Assembly (NCBI RefSeq): GCF_900094585.1
Contig: NZ_FMAG01000001.1
Location: forward strand, 496,001-560,000
Source of the DNA: Martinezella multihospitum
GTDB lineage: Bacteria; Pseudomonadota; Alphaproteobacteria; Rhizobiales; Rhizobiaceae
Direction: 5' to 3'
DNA length: 64,000 bases
Each line of letters begins with the position of its first letter. The stretch's first letter is position 1. The position numbers and the translations under genes were made by a program. The notes beneath the pieces were generated by a model. It saw nothing but the letters and a program-made list of their open reading frames with translations, was not told the DNA's origin and did not search any database. This document shows positions 35,716 to 44,098 of this stretch, one piece after another.

Positions 35716-37503
35716 GTGATTATTTTCGATCGCGGCGCAGATGCTATCGCTGTTCTTGCGGCAATATCGAAATCGCAGGCTGTGATTGAATTCGATCTTA
35801 GTGGTAAAATTCTCACCGCCAACGACCGATTTTGTCGAACTCTTGGCTACGAACTCTCGGAAATCAAAGGCAAGCACCACAGCATGTTCGTCGAGCCGGA
35901 ACATGCGCGATCACCGGAATACAAGGCATTTTGGTCGAAACTTGCGGCCGGAAACTACGACCAGCAACAGTATAAGCGTATTGGCAAAGGCGGCAAGGAG
36001 GTCTGGATCGAAGCCTCTTATAATCCGGTCTTCCGTCGAGGCAAGCCGATCAAGGTCGTCAAGATCGCCACCGATATCACGGCGAGTAAGCTGAAAACGG
36101 CCGAGGACTCCGGTAAGATCGAGGCCCTCTCGCGAGCACAGGCCGTCATCGAATTCACGACGGCCGGAGAAATTCTGACCGCCAACGAAAACTTCCTGTC
36201 AGCGCTCGGCTATTCGCTTGCGGACATTCAAGGCAAGCATCATTCGATATTCTGCGATCCGTCCTATGTCCAATCCAGCGCATACCACGACTTCTGGAAG
36301 CAGTTGGCCGCTGGTGAACTGGTCGCCGACGAATTCATGCGGCTGGGGAAAGGCGGTCGGAAGGTTTATATCCAGGCGTCATACAATCCGATTTTCGACC
36401 TCAACGGCAAGGTTTTCAAAGTTGTCAAGTTCGCCACCGACGTGACCAGCCGCGTGGATAATGTCAATCAACTCGCCGGATGTTTGACCAACCTCGCCGA
36501 GGGGGACCTGTCGCAAGAGATCGAGAAAGCTTTCATTCCTTCGCTCGAGCGGCTGCGAACGGACTTCAACAGCGCCTCCGAAAAGCTGAAGCATGCCATG
36601 GCGACGGTCGCTGAAAATGCCCATGCGATTGCCTCTGGTTCGAATGAGGTGCGGGTTGCCGCGGATGATCTCGCGAAGCGAACTGAACAGCAGGCGGCCT
36701 CTATCGAGGAGACCGCGGCAGCGCTCGACGAGATCACGACGACTGTAAAGAAATCCAGCAACAGGGCCGAAGAAGCCGGCAAGCTTGTTGCGCAGGCCCG
36801 CAATCATGCCGAGCATTCGGGTGATGTCGTTCGCAATGCCATCGGTGCCATGGATCAGATCGAGGCGTCGTCACGCGAAATTTCGAGCATCATCGGAGTC
36901 ATCGATGAAATCGCATTCCAGACGAACCTTCTGGCGCTGAATGCCGGGGTCGAGGCAGCAAGGGCTGGAGACGCCGGCAAAGGTTTTGCTGTTGTGGCGC
37001 AAGAGGTCCGCGAACTAGCACAACGATCGGCAAAGGCGGCAAAGGAGATCAAGACGCTGATCAACGCATCCGGTGCCCAGGTCGCCAATGGCGTTGCTCT
37101 GGTTACCAACGCGGCTGGAGCGCTGCAGGAGATCGCTAGCCAGGTGCAGGACATCGACGCTAACGTCGTGGCGATCGTGGAAGCGGCACGGGAGCAATCG
37201 ACGGCTCTGGACGAGATCAGCCACGCGGTCGACACGGTCGATCAAGGCACGCAGAAGAATGCCGCCATGGTGGAAGAGCAGACGGCGGCTAGTCATAGTC
37301 TTGCACGCGAAGCGGCCGCATTGTTTCAGTTGCTCGAGCAGTTCAATTATGGCGGATCGGCGCGAACCGCCGAGCCGTCCAAGCCAATCAATCGCCAAGC
37401 CCATTCCACGCCTCAGGCCCCGGGCCGACGCGTTCGGCCGCAATTCCAGGCTCAGGGCTCCGCTGCCGTGGCTGTCAGCAACAGCACCTGGGAGGAGTTC
37501 TGA
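35716..37503 (+). CDS. Soluble methyl-accepting chemotaxis protein with two PAS domains
   Basis: 595 aa from a GTG start (AGGAG 7 nt upstream). Two near-identical PAS domains lie at about residues 15-115 and 140-237 (VIEFDLSGKILTANDRFCRTLGY and VIEFTTAGEILTANENFLSALGY), then a HAMP-like linker. The signalling helix has its hairpin tip at IAFQTNLLALNAGVEAARAGDAGKGFAVVAQEVRELAQRS. No membrane segment, so a cytoplasmic receptor, probably sensing redox or energy state through a PAS-bound cofactor. It ends in STWEEF, a tether pentapeptide for CheR/CheB of the kind found on major receptors. Confidence 0.92.
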   Translation: MIIFDRGADAIAVLAAISKSQAVIEFDLSGKILTANDRFCRTLGYELSEIKGKHHSMFVEPEHARSPEYKAFWSKLAAGNYDQQQYKRIGKGGKEVWIEASYNPVFRRGKPIKVVKIATDITASKLKTAEDSGKIEALSRAQAVIEFTTAGEILTANENFLSALGYSLADIQGKHHSIFCDPSYVQSSAYHDFWKQLAAGELVADEFMRLGKGGRKVYIQASYNPIFDLNGKVFKVVKFATDVTSRVDNVNQLAGCLTNLAEGDLSQEIEKAFIPSLERLRTDFNSASEKLKHAMATVAENAHAIASGSNEVRVAADDLAKRTEQQAASIEETAAALDEITTTVKKSSNRAEEAGKLVAQARNHAEHSGDVVRNAIGAMDQIEASSREISSIIGVIDEIAFQTNLLALNAGVEAARAGDAGKGFAVVAQEVRELAQRSAKAAKEIKTLINASGAQVANGVALVTNAAGALQEIASQVQDIDANVVAIVEAAREQSTALDEISHAVDTVDQGTQKNAAMVEEQTAASHSLAREAAALFQLLEQFNYGGSARTAEPSKPINRQAHSTPQAPGRRVRPQFQAQGSAAVAVSNSTWEEF

Positions 37504-37593
37504 CCGGCACTGGGACATCGATATCCCATTAAAAGCGATTGGCCTGAAAGGTGAAATCGTCACGCTTCCTGATAAAAGCGTCGGTGACGCGCC

Positions 37594-37818
37594 TTATTCG
37601 TCCACTTTAACCTTAGCTGTTCTCGGACCAGGCTTTGCCCGCGGGGCCTTGGCGGGAGAGTTCACCGACGTGGACTTGGCTGCAGTCAACACCGCGGCAC
37701 GGCGGGCACGGTTTTCCTCGAGCGCTTTCTGGAAAGCGAGATCTTGTTCAGCATGCTGGGCGAGGTCGTCAAGAAACTCGGCGACTTCCTTTGCAGTCCC
37801 GACGACGACATAGTTCAT
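37594..37818 (-). CDS. Small hypothetical protein
   Basis: 74 aa starting MNYVVVGTAKEVAEFLDDLAQHAEQDLAFQKALEENRARRAAVL, with a Lys/Pro/Ala-rich tail (KAPRAKPGPRTAKVKVDE). No signal peptide or membrane segment; mainly helical with a basic, probably disordered tail. The ribosome site is only a G-rich run. Convergent with the MCP gene. Function unknown; a real gene is likely because composition and codon pattern are protein-like. Confidence 0.5.
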   Translation of the reverse strand: MNYVVVGTAKEVAEFLDDLAQHAEQDLAFQKALEENRARRAAVLTAAKSTSVNSPAKAPRAKPGPRTAKVKVDE

Positions 37819-37984
37819 CCCCGCCCCGCGCTTATAGCGTCGCGGCCAACACAATGCATCTCAAAGCTATAGAGCATATCATTGTGACGGATTTTACTGA
37901 GAAATGGTCTGCCAAGAAAGCGGATAGGCCTAAGGCCGGCGCGCGGAACGTTGTCGAGACGTTTCGCTTACTGCCAATGATGGG

Positions 37985-38088
37985 CAAAGAGCTTCAGCCC
38001 GTCGTTAGAGCGCGGTATCCGCTCTCTACCACCTCGGATGCCCATCGCCGAATGGAAGCCGGCAGAGTGTTCGGCAAAATCGTCCTTA
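37985..38088 (+). pseudogene. C-terminal scrap of a zinc-type quinone oxidoreductase
   Basis: The frame reads LQPVVRARYPLSTTSDAHRRMEAGRVFGKIVL. This is the closing motif of NADPH:quinone-reductase/MDR proteins (LxPVV...PLxxxxxAHRRMEAGxxxGKIVL). The cofactor domain is absent and the frame upstream is not recognisable. It is the third oxidoreductase or hydrolase remnant in this zone. Confidence 0.65.
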
Positions 38089-38228
38089 GCAATTTGATGA
38101 GTAATGTCGGAAAATTGGCTTCCGCTCTTGAACGGAAACGAACCCGCCACCCCGGTCATTCGGCGCCTTTGGCGCCGGTTCACACCCGATCCAAAAACGA
38201 TCCTCTGCAAAAATGCAAATACTCCCTA

Positions 38229-38280
38229 TTGACGATATGAGTATATGCTCTTATTTTTTTCTTTGTACGAGCATATGCTC
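38229..38280 (+). promoter_or_regulatory. Promoter and two palindromic operators of the NmrA operon
   Basis: TTGACG (38229-38234) and TATTTT (38252-38257) are spaced 17 bp as a -35/-10 pair. GAGTATATGCTC (38239-38250, one mismatch from palindromic) lies between them and the perfect palindrome GAGCATATGCTC (38269-38280) near the transcription start. Each is followed by TTATTT, so the pair is also an 18-bp direct repeat 30 bp apart. This is a repressor site; the MarR protein encoded at 40468 is the nearest candidate. Confidence 0.75.
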
Positions 38281-38303
38281 TTATTTGCGAAAGAAGAGAA
38301 GCT

Positions 38304-39185
38304 ATGAGCGAGGCTAAGGTACTTGTAAGCGGAGCGACCGGACGGACCGGCGGTGCCGCAATCGATGAATTACTTAAGATGGGCAAGTCGGTGCGCGCCT
38401 ATGTGCGTTCGGACGATGAGCGGGCGGCGACCCTTAGGCAGCGGGGAGTTGATATCGCCTTCGGCGACTTCACCGACATCGATGACATCCGAGCTGCCAT
38501 GGAAGGCGTTCGATCGGCCTATTTCCTGCATCCGATCGCACCGGGCATCCTTGGTGCTGCCACCTACTTCGCACAGGCAGCAAAAGAGGCCGGCGTCGCC
38601 GCGATCGTCAACATGTCGCAGATTTCGGCCCGTCGTGAATCGGCGAGCCAGGCGGCGCAAGACCATTGGGTTTCCGAGCGGGTCTTCGACTGGTCCGATG
38701 TTCCGACAATGCATCTCCGCCCGACCTTCTTTGCGGACTGGCTTGTCTATCCGCATTTTGCCAAGGAGATATGGGCCACGAAAAGGATTGCGTTTCCCTT
38801 TGCCGACGGGCGCCACGCACCGATCGCCAGCGGCGATCAGGGCCGGGTGATTGCCCATCTCCTGGCTAATCCTTCGGGGCACGGAGGCAAGATTTATCCC
38901 CTCTATGGACCGATCGAGATGAACCATACCGAGATCGCCGCCGCCATGAGCGAAGTGCTTGGCGCAAAGATCGACTATGCGCCGACTTCGATCGAGGTGT
39001 TTAAGGATAAGATGGAAAATCTCTACAAGTTTCCACCTTTCCTCGTGCAGCACCTGGTCGAAGTCGCCCAGAACTATCGTGATGGCATCTTCGCCGGCAC
39101 AAACGATGCCGTTGAGAAAATCACGGGAGCGCCAGCACTCTCGATCCAGCAATTCATCGCCAACAATCGCACAGCCTTTGCGTGA
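38304..39185 (+). CDS. NmrA-family NAD(P)-binding protein
   Basis: 293 aa atypical SDR. VLVSGATGRTGGAAIDELLKMG at the N-terminus is the extended Rossmann motif, and RAYVRSDDERAATLRQRGVDIAFGDFTD selects the cofactor. The C-terminal domain matches the remnant at 32084 in type (YPLYGPIEMNHTEIAAAMSEVLGAKIDY). Members sense or reduce NAD(P)-linked substrates such as quinones. First gene of a four-gene rightward run (NmrA, SnoaL-like, SDR, MarR). Confidence 0.88.
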   Translation: MSEAKVLVSGATGRTGGAAIDELLKMGKSVRAYVRSDDERAATLRQRGVDIAFGDFTDIDDIRAAMEGVRSAYFLHPIAPGILGAATYFAQAAKEAGVAAIVNMSQISARRESASQAAQDHWVSERVFDWSDVPTMHLRPTFFADWLVYPHFAKEIWATKRIAFPFADGRHAPIASGDQGRVIAHLLANPSGHGGKIYPLYGPIEMNHTEIAAAMSEVLGAKIDYAPTSIEVFKDKMENLYKFPPFLVQHLVEVAQNYRDGIFAGTNDAVEKITGAPALSIQQFIANNRTAFA

Positions 39186-39212
39186 CGGTCGTCGAGGCAA
39201 GGAGTTTGAACT

Positions 39213-39587
39213 ATGTCGAATATTCAAGGCGAACGTCACCCGTTTCTGGACGACCTAGCCGCCGACGCGGAACTTACTAGCTCAGTGCTGCGAGGTGCGG
39301 TCACCGGACGCGACAAGATCAAGCTCGCCGTAAACACGGTTGGAACCTTTTACACGTCGCAGAATCCCATCTTTATGGAGAGTGCCGGCTCGCGGCTCTT
39401 TCTCGAATACGAGGCGGTGCTGACAAGCGGGGAGAAACTGAACGCGACTGTCGTCGTCGACCGCAACCAGGATGGTTCGGTGCCACGCGTCAGCGTGCGG
39501 ATGAGCCCGCTTGGTGCTGCATTGTCTCTCGCCAAAGGACTTCGCGAGGCGTTATCCGACCAGCTATCGGAAGACCTTTTTCTTTAA
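39213..39587 (+). CDS. SnoaL/NTF2-like protein
   Basis: 124 aa, cone-shaped alpha+beta barrel of the NTF2 superfamily (HPFLDDLAADAELTSSVLRGAVTGRDKI at the N-terminus; later FLEYEAVLTSGEKLNATVVVDRNQDG). AAGGAG precedes the ATG by 8 nt. The fold binds small hydrophobic molecules and sometimes isomerises them. Located between two NAD(P)-dependent enzymes of the same transcript, so probably an auxiliary enzyme or binding protein of that pathway. Confidence 0.75.
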   Translation: MSNIQGERHPFLDDLAADAELTSSVLRGAVTGRDKIKLAVNTVGTFYTSQNPIFMESAGSRLFLEYEAVLTSGEKLNATVVVDRNQDGSVPRVSVRMSPLGAALSLAKGLREALSDQLSEDLFL

Positions 39588-39652
39588 ACCAACATCCGCG
39601 GCAGCATGGGGCCAAGATCCACTGGTCCGCGGCTTTAGAGAGGTATTGTGTC

Positions 39653-40369
39653 ATGGACGTCAACAACGCCACCGTCTTCATTACCGGAGCTAATCGCGGC
39701 CTGGGCCTGGCCTTTGCGCGCGAAGCCCTTCGCCGCGGAGCAAAGAAGGTCTACGCAGGCATGCGCAACACAAGCGGCTTCGATGAGCCGGGAGTCTCAC
39801 CCGTCAGGATTGACGTCACGGACCCGGTCTCGATTGCCGCCGCAGCCGAAATTGCTGGGGATACGACACTCCTGATCAACAACGCAGGCACCGCGGCTTT
39901 GATCGACGGACCTCTTGCCAGTGACTTCGAGGTGCAGTCGAAACAGTTGTTCGATATCAATTACTATGGCGTGGCCCGTGTGACGCAAGCCTTCGACCGG
40001 ATCCTGTCGTCCAAGCAGCATGCTGCCATCATCAATGTTCTATCCGACATCGTGTGGTTGCCGCGTCCCTATCTCACACCCTATGCCGCATCGAAGGCGG
40101 CGGCGTGGAGCTATACAAATCAGCTTCGCTTTCACTTACGCGACCGCGGCATTGAGGTACTCGGACTACATGTCGGTTTCGTCGATACCGATCTGACCAA
40201 TGGCATCGACGTGCCGAAGTCCAGTCCACAGGATGTGGTGCGCAAGACCTATGACGCACTCGCCGCCGGCAAGAGCGAGGTCATGGCCGACCAGGGAACC
40301 GCGCTTCTGAAGAGCACGCTTGCAGCCGATGTGCCTGGCTACATCATCCCACCAGTCGGGTTGATCTAA
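39653..40369 (+). CDS. Short-chain dehydrogenase/reductase
   Basis: 238 aa classical SDR. VFITGANRGLGLAFAREALRRG (cofactor), NNAG motif (LLINNAGTA) and catalytic YAASKAAAW. GAGAGG precedes the start. It lacks the typical C-terminal GG motif for NADH-dependent ketoreductases and resembles the SDR_a-type oxidoreductases of stress and antibiotic cassettes. Third gene of the NmrA operon. Confidence 0.88.
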   Translation: MDVNNATVFITGANRGLGLAFAREALRRGAKKVYAGMRNTSGFDEPGVSPVRIDVTDPVSIAAAAEIAGDTTLLINNAGTAALIDGPLASDFEVQSKQLFDINYYGVARVTQAFDRILSSKQHAAIINVLSDIVWLPRPYLTPYAASKAAAWSYTNQLRFHLRDRGIEVLGLHVGFVDTDLTNGIDVPKSSPQDVVRKTYDALAAGKSEVMADQGTALLKSTLAADVPGYIIPPVGLI

Positions 40370-40393
40370 ACGCGACGACGGCGGAGACACCGC

Positions 40394-40435
40394 GTACCAT
40401 AAGGCACGATCCCCAGGCTTCGCGCTTTATGGTAC
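40394..40435. promoter_or_regulatory. Inverted repeat upstream of the MarR gene
   Basis: GTACCATAA (40394-40402) and TTATGGTAC (40427-40435), perfect 9-bp arms separated by 24 nt. It lies between the SDR stop and the MarR start. It may be an intercistronic hairpin, or two half-sites for a regulator. It is unlike the GAGCATATGCTC operator upstream of the operon. Confidence 0.5.
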
Positions 40436-40467
40436 AGGCGACGACTAGAAATCGAAAGGAAAACGAC

Positions 40468-40929
40468 ATGTTGTCGGAGAGCCAACCGCTTGGAATCGAT
40501 CAATGCAATTGCTTTGCCATGAGAAGGGCCAGCCGCCAGATTACGCGCTTCTACGACAGCCATCTTGAGCCCGTCGGACTGCGTATCACGCAATTCCTGA
40601 CACTGGCGGCTCTCGATGAAGCGGGAGGTGCTGCTGTCAACGCTCTAGCCGAACGGCTCGATATCGAACGGACTGCGATGGGAAAGATGGTTGGCTTCCT
40701 GGAACGCGATGGCTTCGTCATGATCAAACCGTCACCTGCGGACGGGCGGCTTCGTATCATTGAACTCACGGACGAAGGCCGACGCTTGCATGAGAGAGCG
40801 GCTCCTCTTTGGCAGGATGCGCAGCGAGAATTTGAGCGACTAAATGGTGCCACCAAGGTTGCAACGCTCCGGCACAGCCTGAAAGAGATCGTCGTTGGCG
40901 ACTTGCCGGCCGTCTCTCCCGAAGACTGA
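40468..40929 (+). CDS. MarR-family transcriptional regulator
   Basis: 153 aa. Starts MLSESQPLGIDQCNCFAMRRASRQITRFYDSHLEPVGLRITQFLTLAAL, with helix-turn-helix AVNALAERLDIERTAMGKMVGFLERDGFV and wing PSPADGRLRIIEL. Cys13 and Cys15 in DQCNCFA occupy the position of the redox-sensing cysteine of OhrR/DUF24-like MarR proteins, so oxidant sensing is possible. AGGA precedes the ATG at 40468. Last gene of the NmrA operon and likely its repressor. Confidence 0.85.
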   Translation: MLSESQPLGIDQCNCFAMRRASRQITRFYDSHLEPVGLRITQFLTLAALDEAGGAAVNALAERLDIERTAMGKMVGFLERDGFVMIKPSPADGRLRIIELTDEGRRLHERAAPLWQDAQREFERLNGATKVATLRHSLKEIVVGDLPAVSPED

Positions 40930-41562
40930 GCCTTCGGGAGAGACCCACTAATGACGGACCAATCAAATGGACACGACCAGCCGTGCCTGACTGTCTCATT
41001 CGGCACAGCCCATCGAGCCAGCAGGCACATTGTTCGAAAACCTAACCGGCCGCTGCGCGCCATAGGAACGATATTCGTAACCTCTTGATGTGATCCGAAC
41101 CGGCGGCCCGTTAATCGAGTGTGGTTAGTCATCTGTATCGGACACAAAAGCGTGCCTTCAAGGTCGGCGATTACATTGCCAAGCAAGTCTAAGAAATCTC
41201 TTATCGAGAAGTTTTTCGACCCTTTTTTCCGACGACGTCCACCGCTTCCCTCTACGCCGCGGAAGGATCTCATTCCAGGTGACTCCAAGGAGTGAATAGC
41301 GTCGTGATCGGTGAACTGTACGCGTGACGGAAGCAAGGGGCGATTTCCCACCAGGCGTTTTGTCAGCTTTGCGAGCAGGCGTTGCTTTGCGTTCGCCCCC
41401 GTGGATGTAGCTTCCTCGAGCACCAGACCATCGCTGCATCTAGTTGGCGCCGCAGATTGGCTATGAGAGGGTGTTCACTAGATCTCGATCCGAAAGAGCG
41501 TTCTTGTGAAAAGATCGCCAAGCAGCCCGCCCGGCGATCGTTCTTGGGTATATTGAGAACCC
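40930..41562. other. Intergenic stretch without a recognised gene
   Basis: 633 nt between the MarR stop and the 3' end of the leftward SnoaL-like gene. A long minus-strand frame crosses it but runs into the MarR gene as its antisense and has no start signals. A 64-codon plus-strand frame (41382-41576) is unrecognised. Probably decayed or inserted DNA. Confidence 0.45.
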
Positions 41563-41952
41563 TCAAGCCACGATAGGTGAGCCGGTCGGATCCGGATCAC
41601 CGTCGAAGAACAGATAGATCGCTGCGATCTTGCCATCCTTCGCAAGGATGAAATCCGTGCCTGCGTATGCTGGTAGTTCGCCGGGCGTACCGGCCACCCA
41701 TTGCACGCGCCCGGCCTGATCATGGAGAACGTCCGGCGCGGCGATTGTGGTGTATGCGAATGTCGGATGCATGGCGCGAATAATTCCGGCGATACGGACA
41801 ATATCGTCGCGGCCGCGGCAGGTCCCGTGCGGTTCAACGAATATGGCGTCTTCGTGAAGGATTTCGTCGGCCACTTTTCGGCGGAGGGCAGCGTCGCCCT
41901 CCCCAAAGATTCCCTGCAGATTCCGATCGAGAAGTGTTGCAATATCCGCCAT
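41563..41952 (-). CDS. SnoaL-like protein
   Basis: 129 aa of the NTF2/SnoaL superfamily: MADIATLLDRNLQGIFGEGDAALRRKVADEILHEDAIFVEPHGTCRGRDDI, ending FILAKDGKIAAIYLFFDGDP. The start at 41952 follows AAGGAGA with 6-nt spacing; the frame could be extended by 7 codons but that ATG lies before the ribosome site. It is 24 nt downstream of the leftward SDR, with which it is co-transcribed. Confidence 0.8.
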   Translation of the reverse strand: MADIATLLDRNLQGIFGEGDAALRRKVADEILHEDAIFVEPHGTCRGRDDIVRIAGIIRAMHPTFAYTTIAAPDVLHDQAGRVQWVAGTPGELPAYAGTDFILAKDGKIAAIYLFFDGDPDPTGSPIVA

Positions 41953-41976
41953 GGTCATTCTCCTTGCGATCATGCC

Positions 41977-42735
41977 TCAGATCTGGACCTGGCCCCCATC
42001 GACGAAGAGCTCGACGCCATTGATGAAACTGGCGTCGTCGGAGGCCAGGAAGAGAACGGCCTTGGCAATCTCTTCCGGTTGCCCGATGCGGCCTGCAGGA
42101 ACGAGGCTCGCCAGATAATTTTTCGTGTTCTCCGCCCTCTCACCATTGCCGAAGAGTTCGTTGAGACCGGCTGTCTCGGTCACGCCGGGACTAACTGCAT
42201 TGACGCGAATATGGCGATCCTTGAGATCGAGGATCCAGTTGCGGGCAAAGTTGCGCACGGCAGCCTTGGTTGCCGAGTAGACGCTGAAGGCAGGCGTGCC
42301 GGAAATGCTCGTCGTCGATGAGGTGAGAACGATCGAGCCGCCATCACGCAGGAGCGGGAGCGCCTTTTGAACGGTGAACAGAGTGCCTTTCACGTTGGTG
42401 TCGAATGTCTTCTGGTAGTGTTCTTCGGTGATCGCGCCGAGAGGTACCATCTCGCCGCCGCCGGCATTCGCGAAAATCACATCGATGTGCGAGTGCTTCT
42501 GTTGTACGGCGTCATATAGACAATCGATATCGACGAGCTTGCTCATGTCAGCCTGCACGCCAGTGACACGCCCACCGATCTCCTGGATGGCAGCATCGAG
42601 TGCTTCTCTGCGGCGTCCGGTGATGAATACGGATGCACCTTCGACCGATAACGCCTTCGCCGTTGCGAGACCAATACCGCTCGTGCCGCCCGTTACGATT
42701 ACGACCTTGTTTTCAAACTTCTTGCTCACTGTCAT
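41977..42735 (-). CDS. Short-chain dehydrogenase/reductase
   Basis: 252 aa. [23 protein letters not shown] motif ([13 protein letters not shown]), catalytic [14 protein letters not shown] and C-terminal [24 protein letters not shown]: a complete classical SDR. The ATG at 42735 lies only a few nt from AAGGA; a GTG two codons later (MSKKFENK) is better spaced, so the start is uncertain by 2 codons. Divergent from the LysR gene, its likely regulator. Confidence 0.9.
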   Translation of the reverse strand: MTVSKKFENKVVIVTGGTSGIGLATAKALSVEGASVFITGRRREALDAAIQEIGGRVTGVQADMSKLVDIDCLYDAVQQKHSHIDVIFANAGGGEMVPLGAITEEHYQKTFDTNVKGTLFTVQKALPLLRDGGSIVLTSSTTSISGTPAFSVYSATKAAVRNFARNWILDLKDRHIRVNAVSPGVTETAGLNELFGNGERAENTKNYLASLVPAGRIGQPEEIAKAVLFLASDDASFINGVELFVDGGQVQI

Positions 42736-42814
42736 GTTCCTTTGTTGCGGCCCGTTGCCGTTGAAAGGAACATGACAGCAGAACGATGCTGCCAATAGCC
42801 AGCAAATTTGATAC

Positions 42815-42840
42815 TCATCGTTCCAAATGGAGAACGATGA
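42815..42840. promoter_or_regulatory. Inverted repeat covering the LysR-gene ribosome site and start
   Basis: TCATCGTTC (42815-42823), 8 nt, GAACGATGA (42832-42840), perfect 9-bp arms. The repeat includes the GGAG Shine-Dalgarno (42829-42832) and ends on the first base of the start codon. A third copy of the half-site, GAACGATG, lies upstream at 42781-42788. This could be an autoregulatory operator that also folds in mRNA. Confidence 0.6.
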
Positions 42841-43736
42841 TGAGATCTGACCTGAATGATCTGGTCTATTTTGCCGAGGTCGTCGCCTACGGCGGGTTCG
42901 CAGCCGCCGGGCGCGCTTTGCGCGAACCGAAATCGAAGCTTAGCCGGCGGATAGCGGGGCTTGAGGAACGGCTCGGAGTACGACTGATCGAACGGTCGAG
43001 CCGTCGCTTTCGGGTGACGGACATCGGCCAATCCTTCTATGAACGCTGCAAGGCAATGCTGGCGGAAGCCGAGCGCGCGGAAGCGCTCGTCGCAGAGGCA
43101 CAATCAGAGCCGCATGGTTTGATCCGGATGAGTTGCCCGACAGGGCTGGTCGAACCGATCTCATCCCTCCTAATGCAATTCTTGGCCCAGCATCCAAGGG
43201 TGCGGCTGCAACTCGTGGCGATCGACCGTCCGGTCAATCTCATCGATGAACGGATCGACGTCGCATTGCGCGTCCGAACCTCGTTAGATGGCGATGCCTC
43301 ACTAACGATGCGCTCGCTAGGCAACTCGATCCGCATCCTAGTCGCAAGCCCGCGAATTGCCGGCCGTATCGCAGACATAGAAGCTTTGGCAAGCGAGCCT
43401 ACCCTTTCAACCACAGATGACCAGGGCGAGGTGAACTGGTTTCTCGAGACGGATGATGGCCGAACCCATACGCTCAGGCATGAACCGAGGATGGGCTGTG
43501 CAGACTTTACGGCCGTGAGGGCAGCCGCACTGGCGGGTCTGGGTATCGCTCTTCTTCCCGATCACACATGCAGGCAGGCGCTGGAAGAGGGAAAGCTCGT
43601 ACGGGTCCTTCCCGCCTGGCATGGGATGAAGGGTCTCGTCCACCTCGTATTCACCACCCGCCGTGGTCTTCCTCCGGCCGTTCGCAGGTTTATCGACTGT
43701 CTAGCTGCTGGTTTCCCTAAGGGTGCACTCGTCTGA
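42840..43736 (+). CDS. LysR-family transcriptional regulator
   Basis: 298 aa. Winged helix [57 protein letters not shown], then an effector domain of the CrgA/DsdC-like type. The start at 42840 is 7 nt from GGAG; the ATG 3 nt earlier is too close. Divergent from an SDR/SnoaL pair that it probably controls. Confidence 0.9.
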   Translation: MRSDLNDLVYFAEVVAYGGFAAAGRALREPKSKLSRRIAGLEERLGVRLIERSSRRFRVTDIGQSFYERCKAMLAEAERAEALVAEAQSEPHGLIRMSCPTGLVEPISSLLMQFLAQHPRVRLQLVAIDRPVNLIDERIDVALRVRTSLDGDASLTMRSLGNSIRILVASPRIAGRIADIEALASEPTLSTTDDQGEVNWFLETDDGRTHTLRHEPRMGCADFTAVRAAALAGLGIALLPDHTCRQALEEGKLVRVLPAWHGMKGLVHLVFTTRRGLPPAVRRFIDCLAAGFPKGALV

Positions 43737-44098
43737 TGATCGTTTGAGCCGACAGCGGCCGACCTGAATTGTAGGCCGTGCTAATAGGGCAAAGATTTCG
43801 TTTGCATTGCGCAATCGGACATAAAATGCCGACGCTTCGTTTCATGCCACAAGCCCGTTGGTCTTACTCGAATCGTAGCGAGGAGAAATGAAGAGAACAC
43901 TGTTGATTATCGCCTCGATTCGACACGGTCGGACACTTCAATCCGAACTTACAAAAGCAAACAAAACCAATGCTTTCAACAAGTTGGGAGCGCGCAACGG
44001 GTGATCGCAAATGCGCCAAATGAGTTATTTTCAGCTGGCAATCGACACCATGACCCTCTGCAGAACCCGGCATCTCCGCTTCCCTCGGGATCGTCGGT
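43737..44098. other. Intergenic stretch without a recognised gene
   Basis: 362 nt between the LysR stop and the 3' end of the aconitase gene. It contains the small palindrome ATTGCGCAAT (43806-43815) and moderately AT-rich sequence, but no supported gene. It separates the accessory zone from the carboxylate cluster. Confidence 0.5.

Noticed and set aside
40551..41423. 290-codon minus-strand open frame
   Set aside because: Its 3' half is the antisense of the MarR gene and the 5' half has no start signals or recognisable domain.
28250..44098. Second copy of the tRNA-Gly 3' half as the other end of an island
   Set aside because: No further GGGTTCGAATCCC-like segment was found by eye in the window, so island limits cannot be fixed here.
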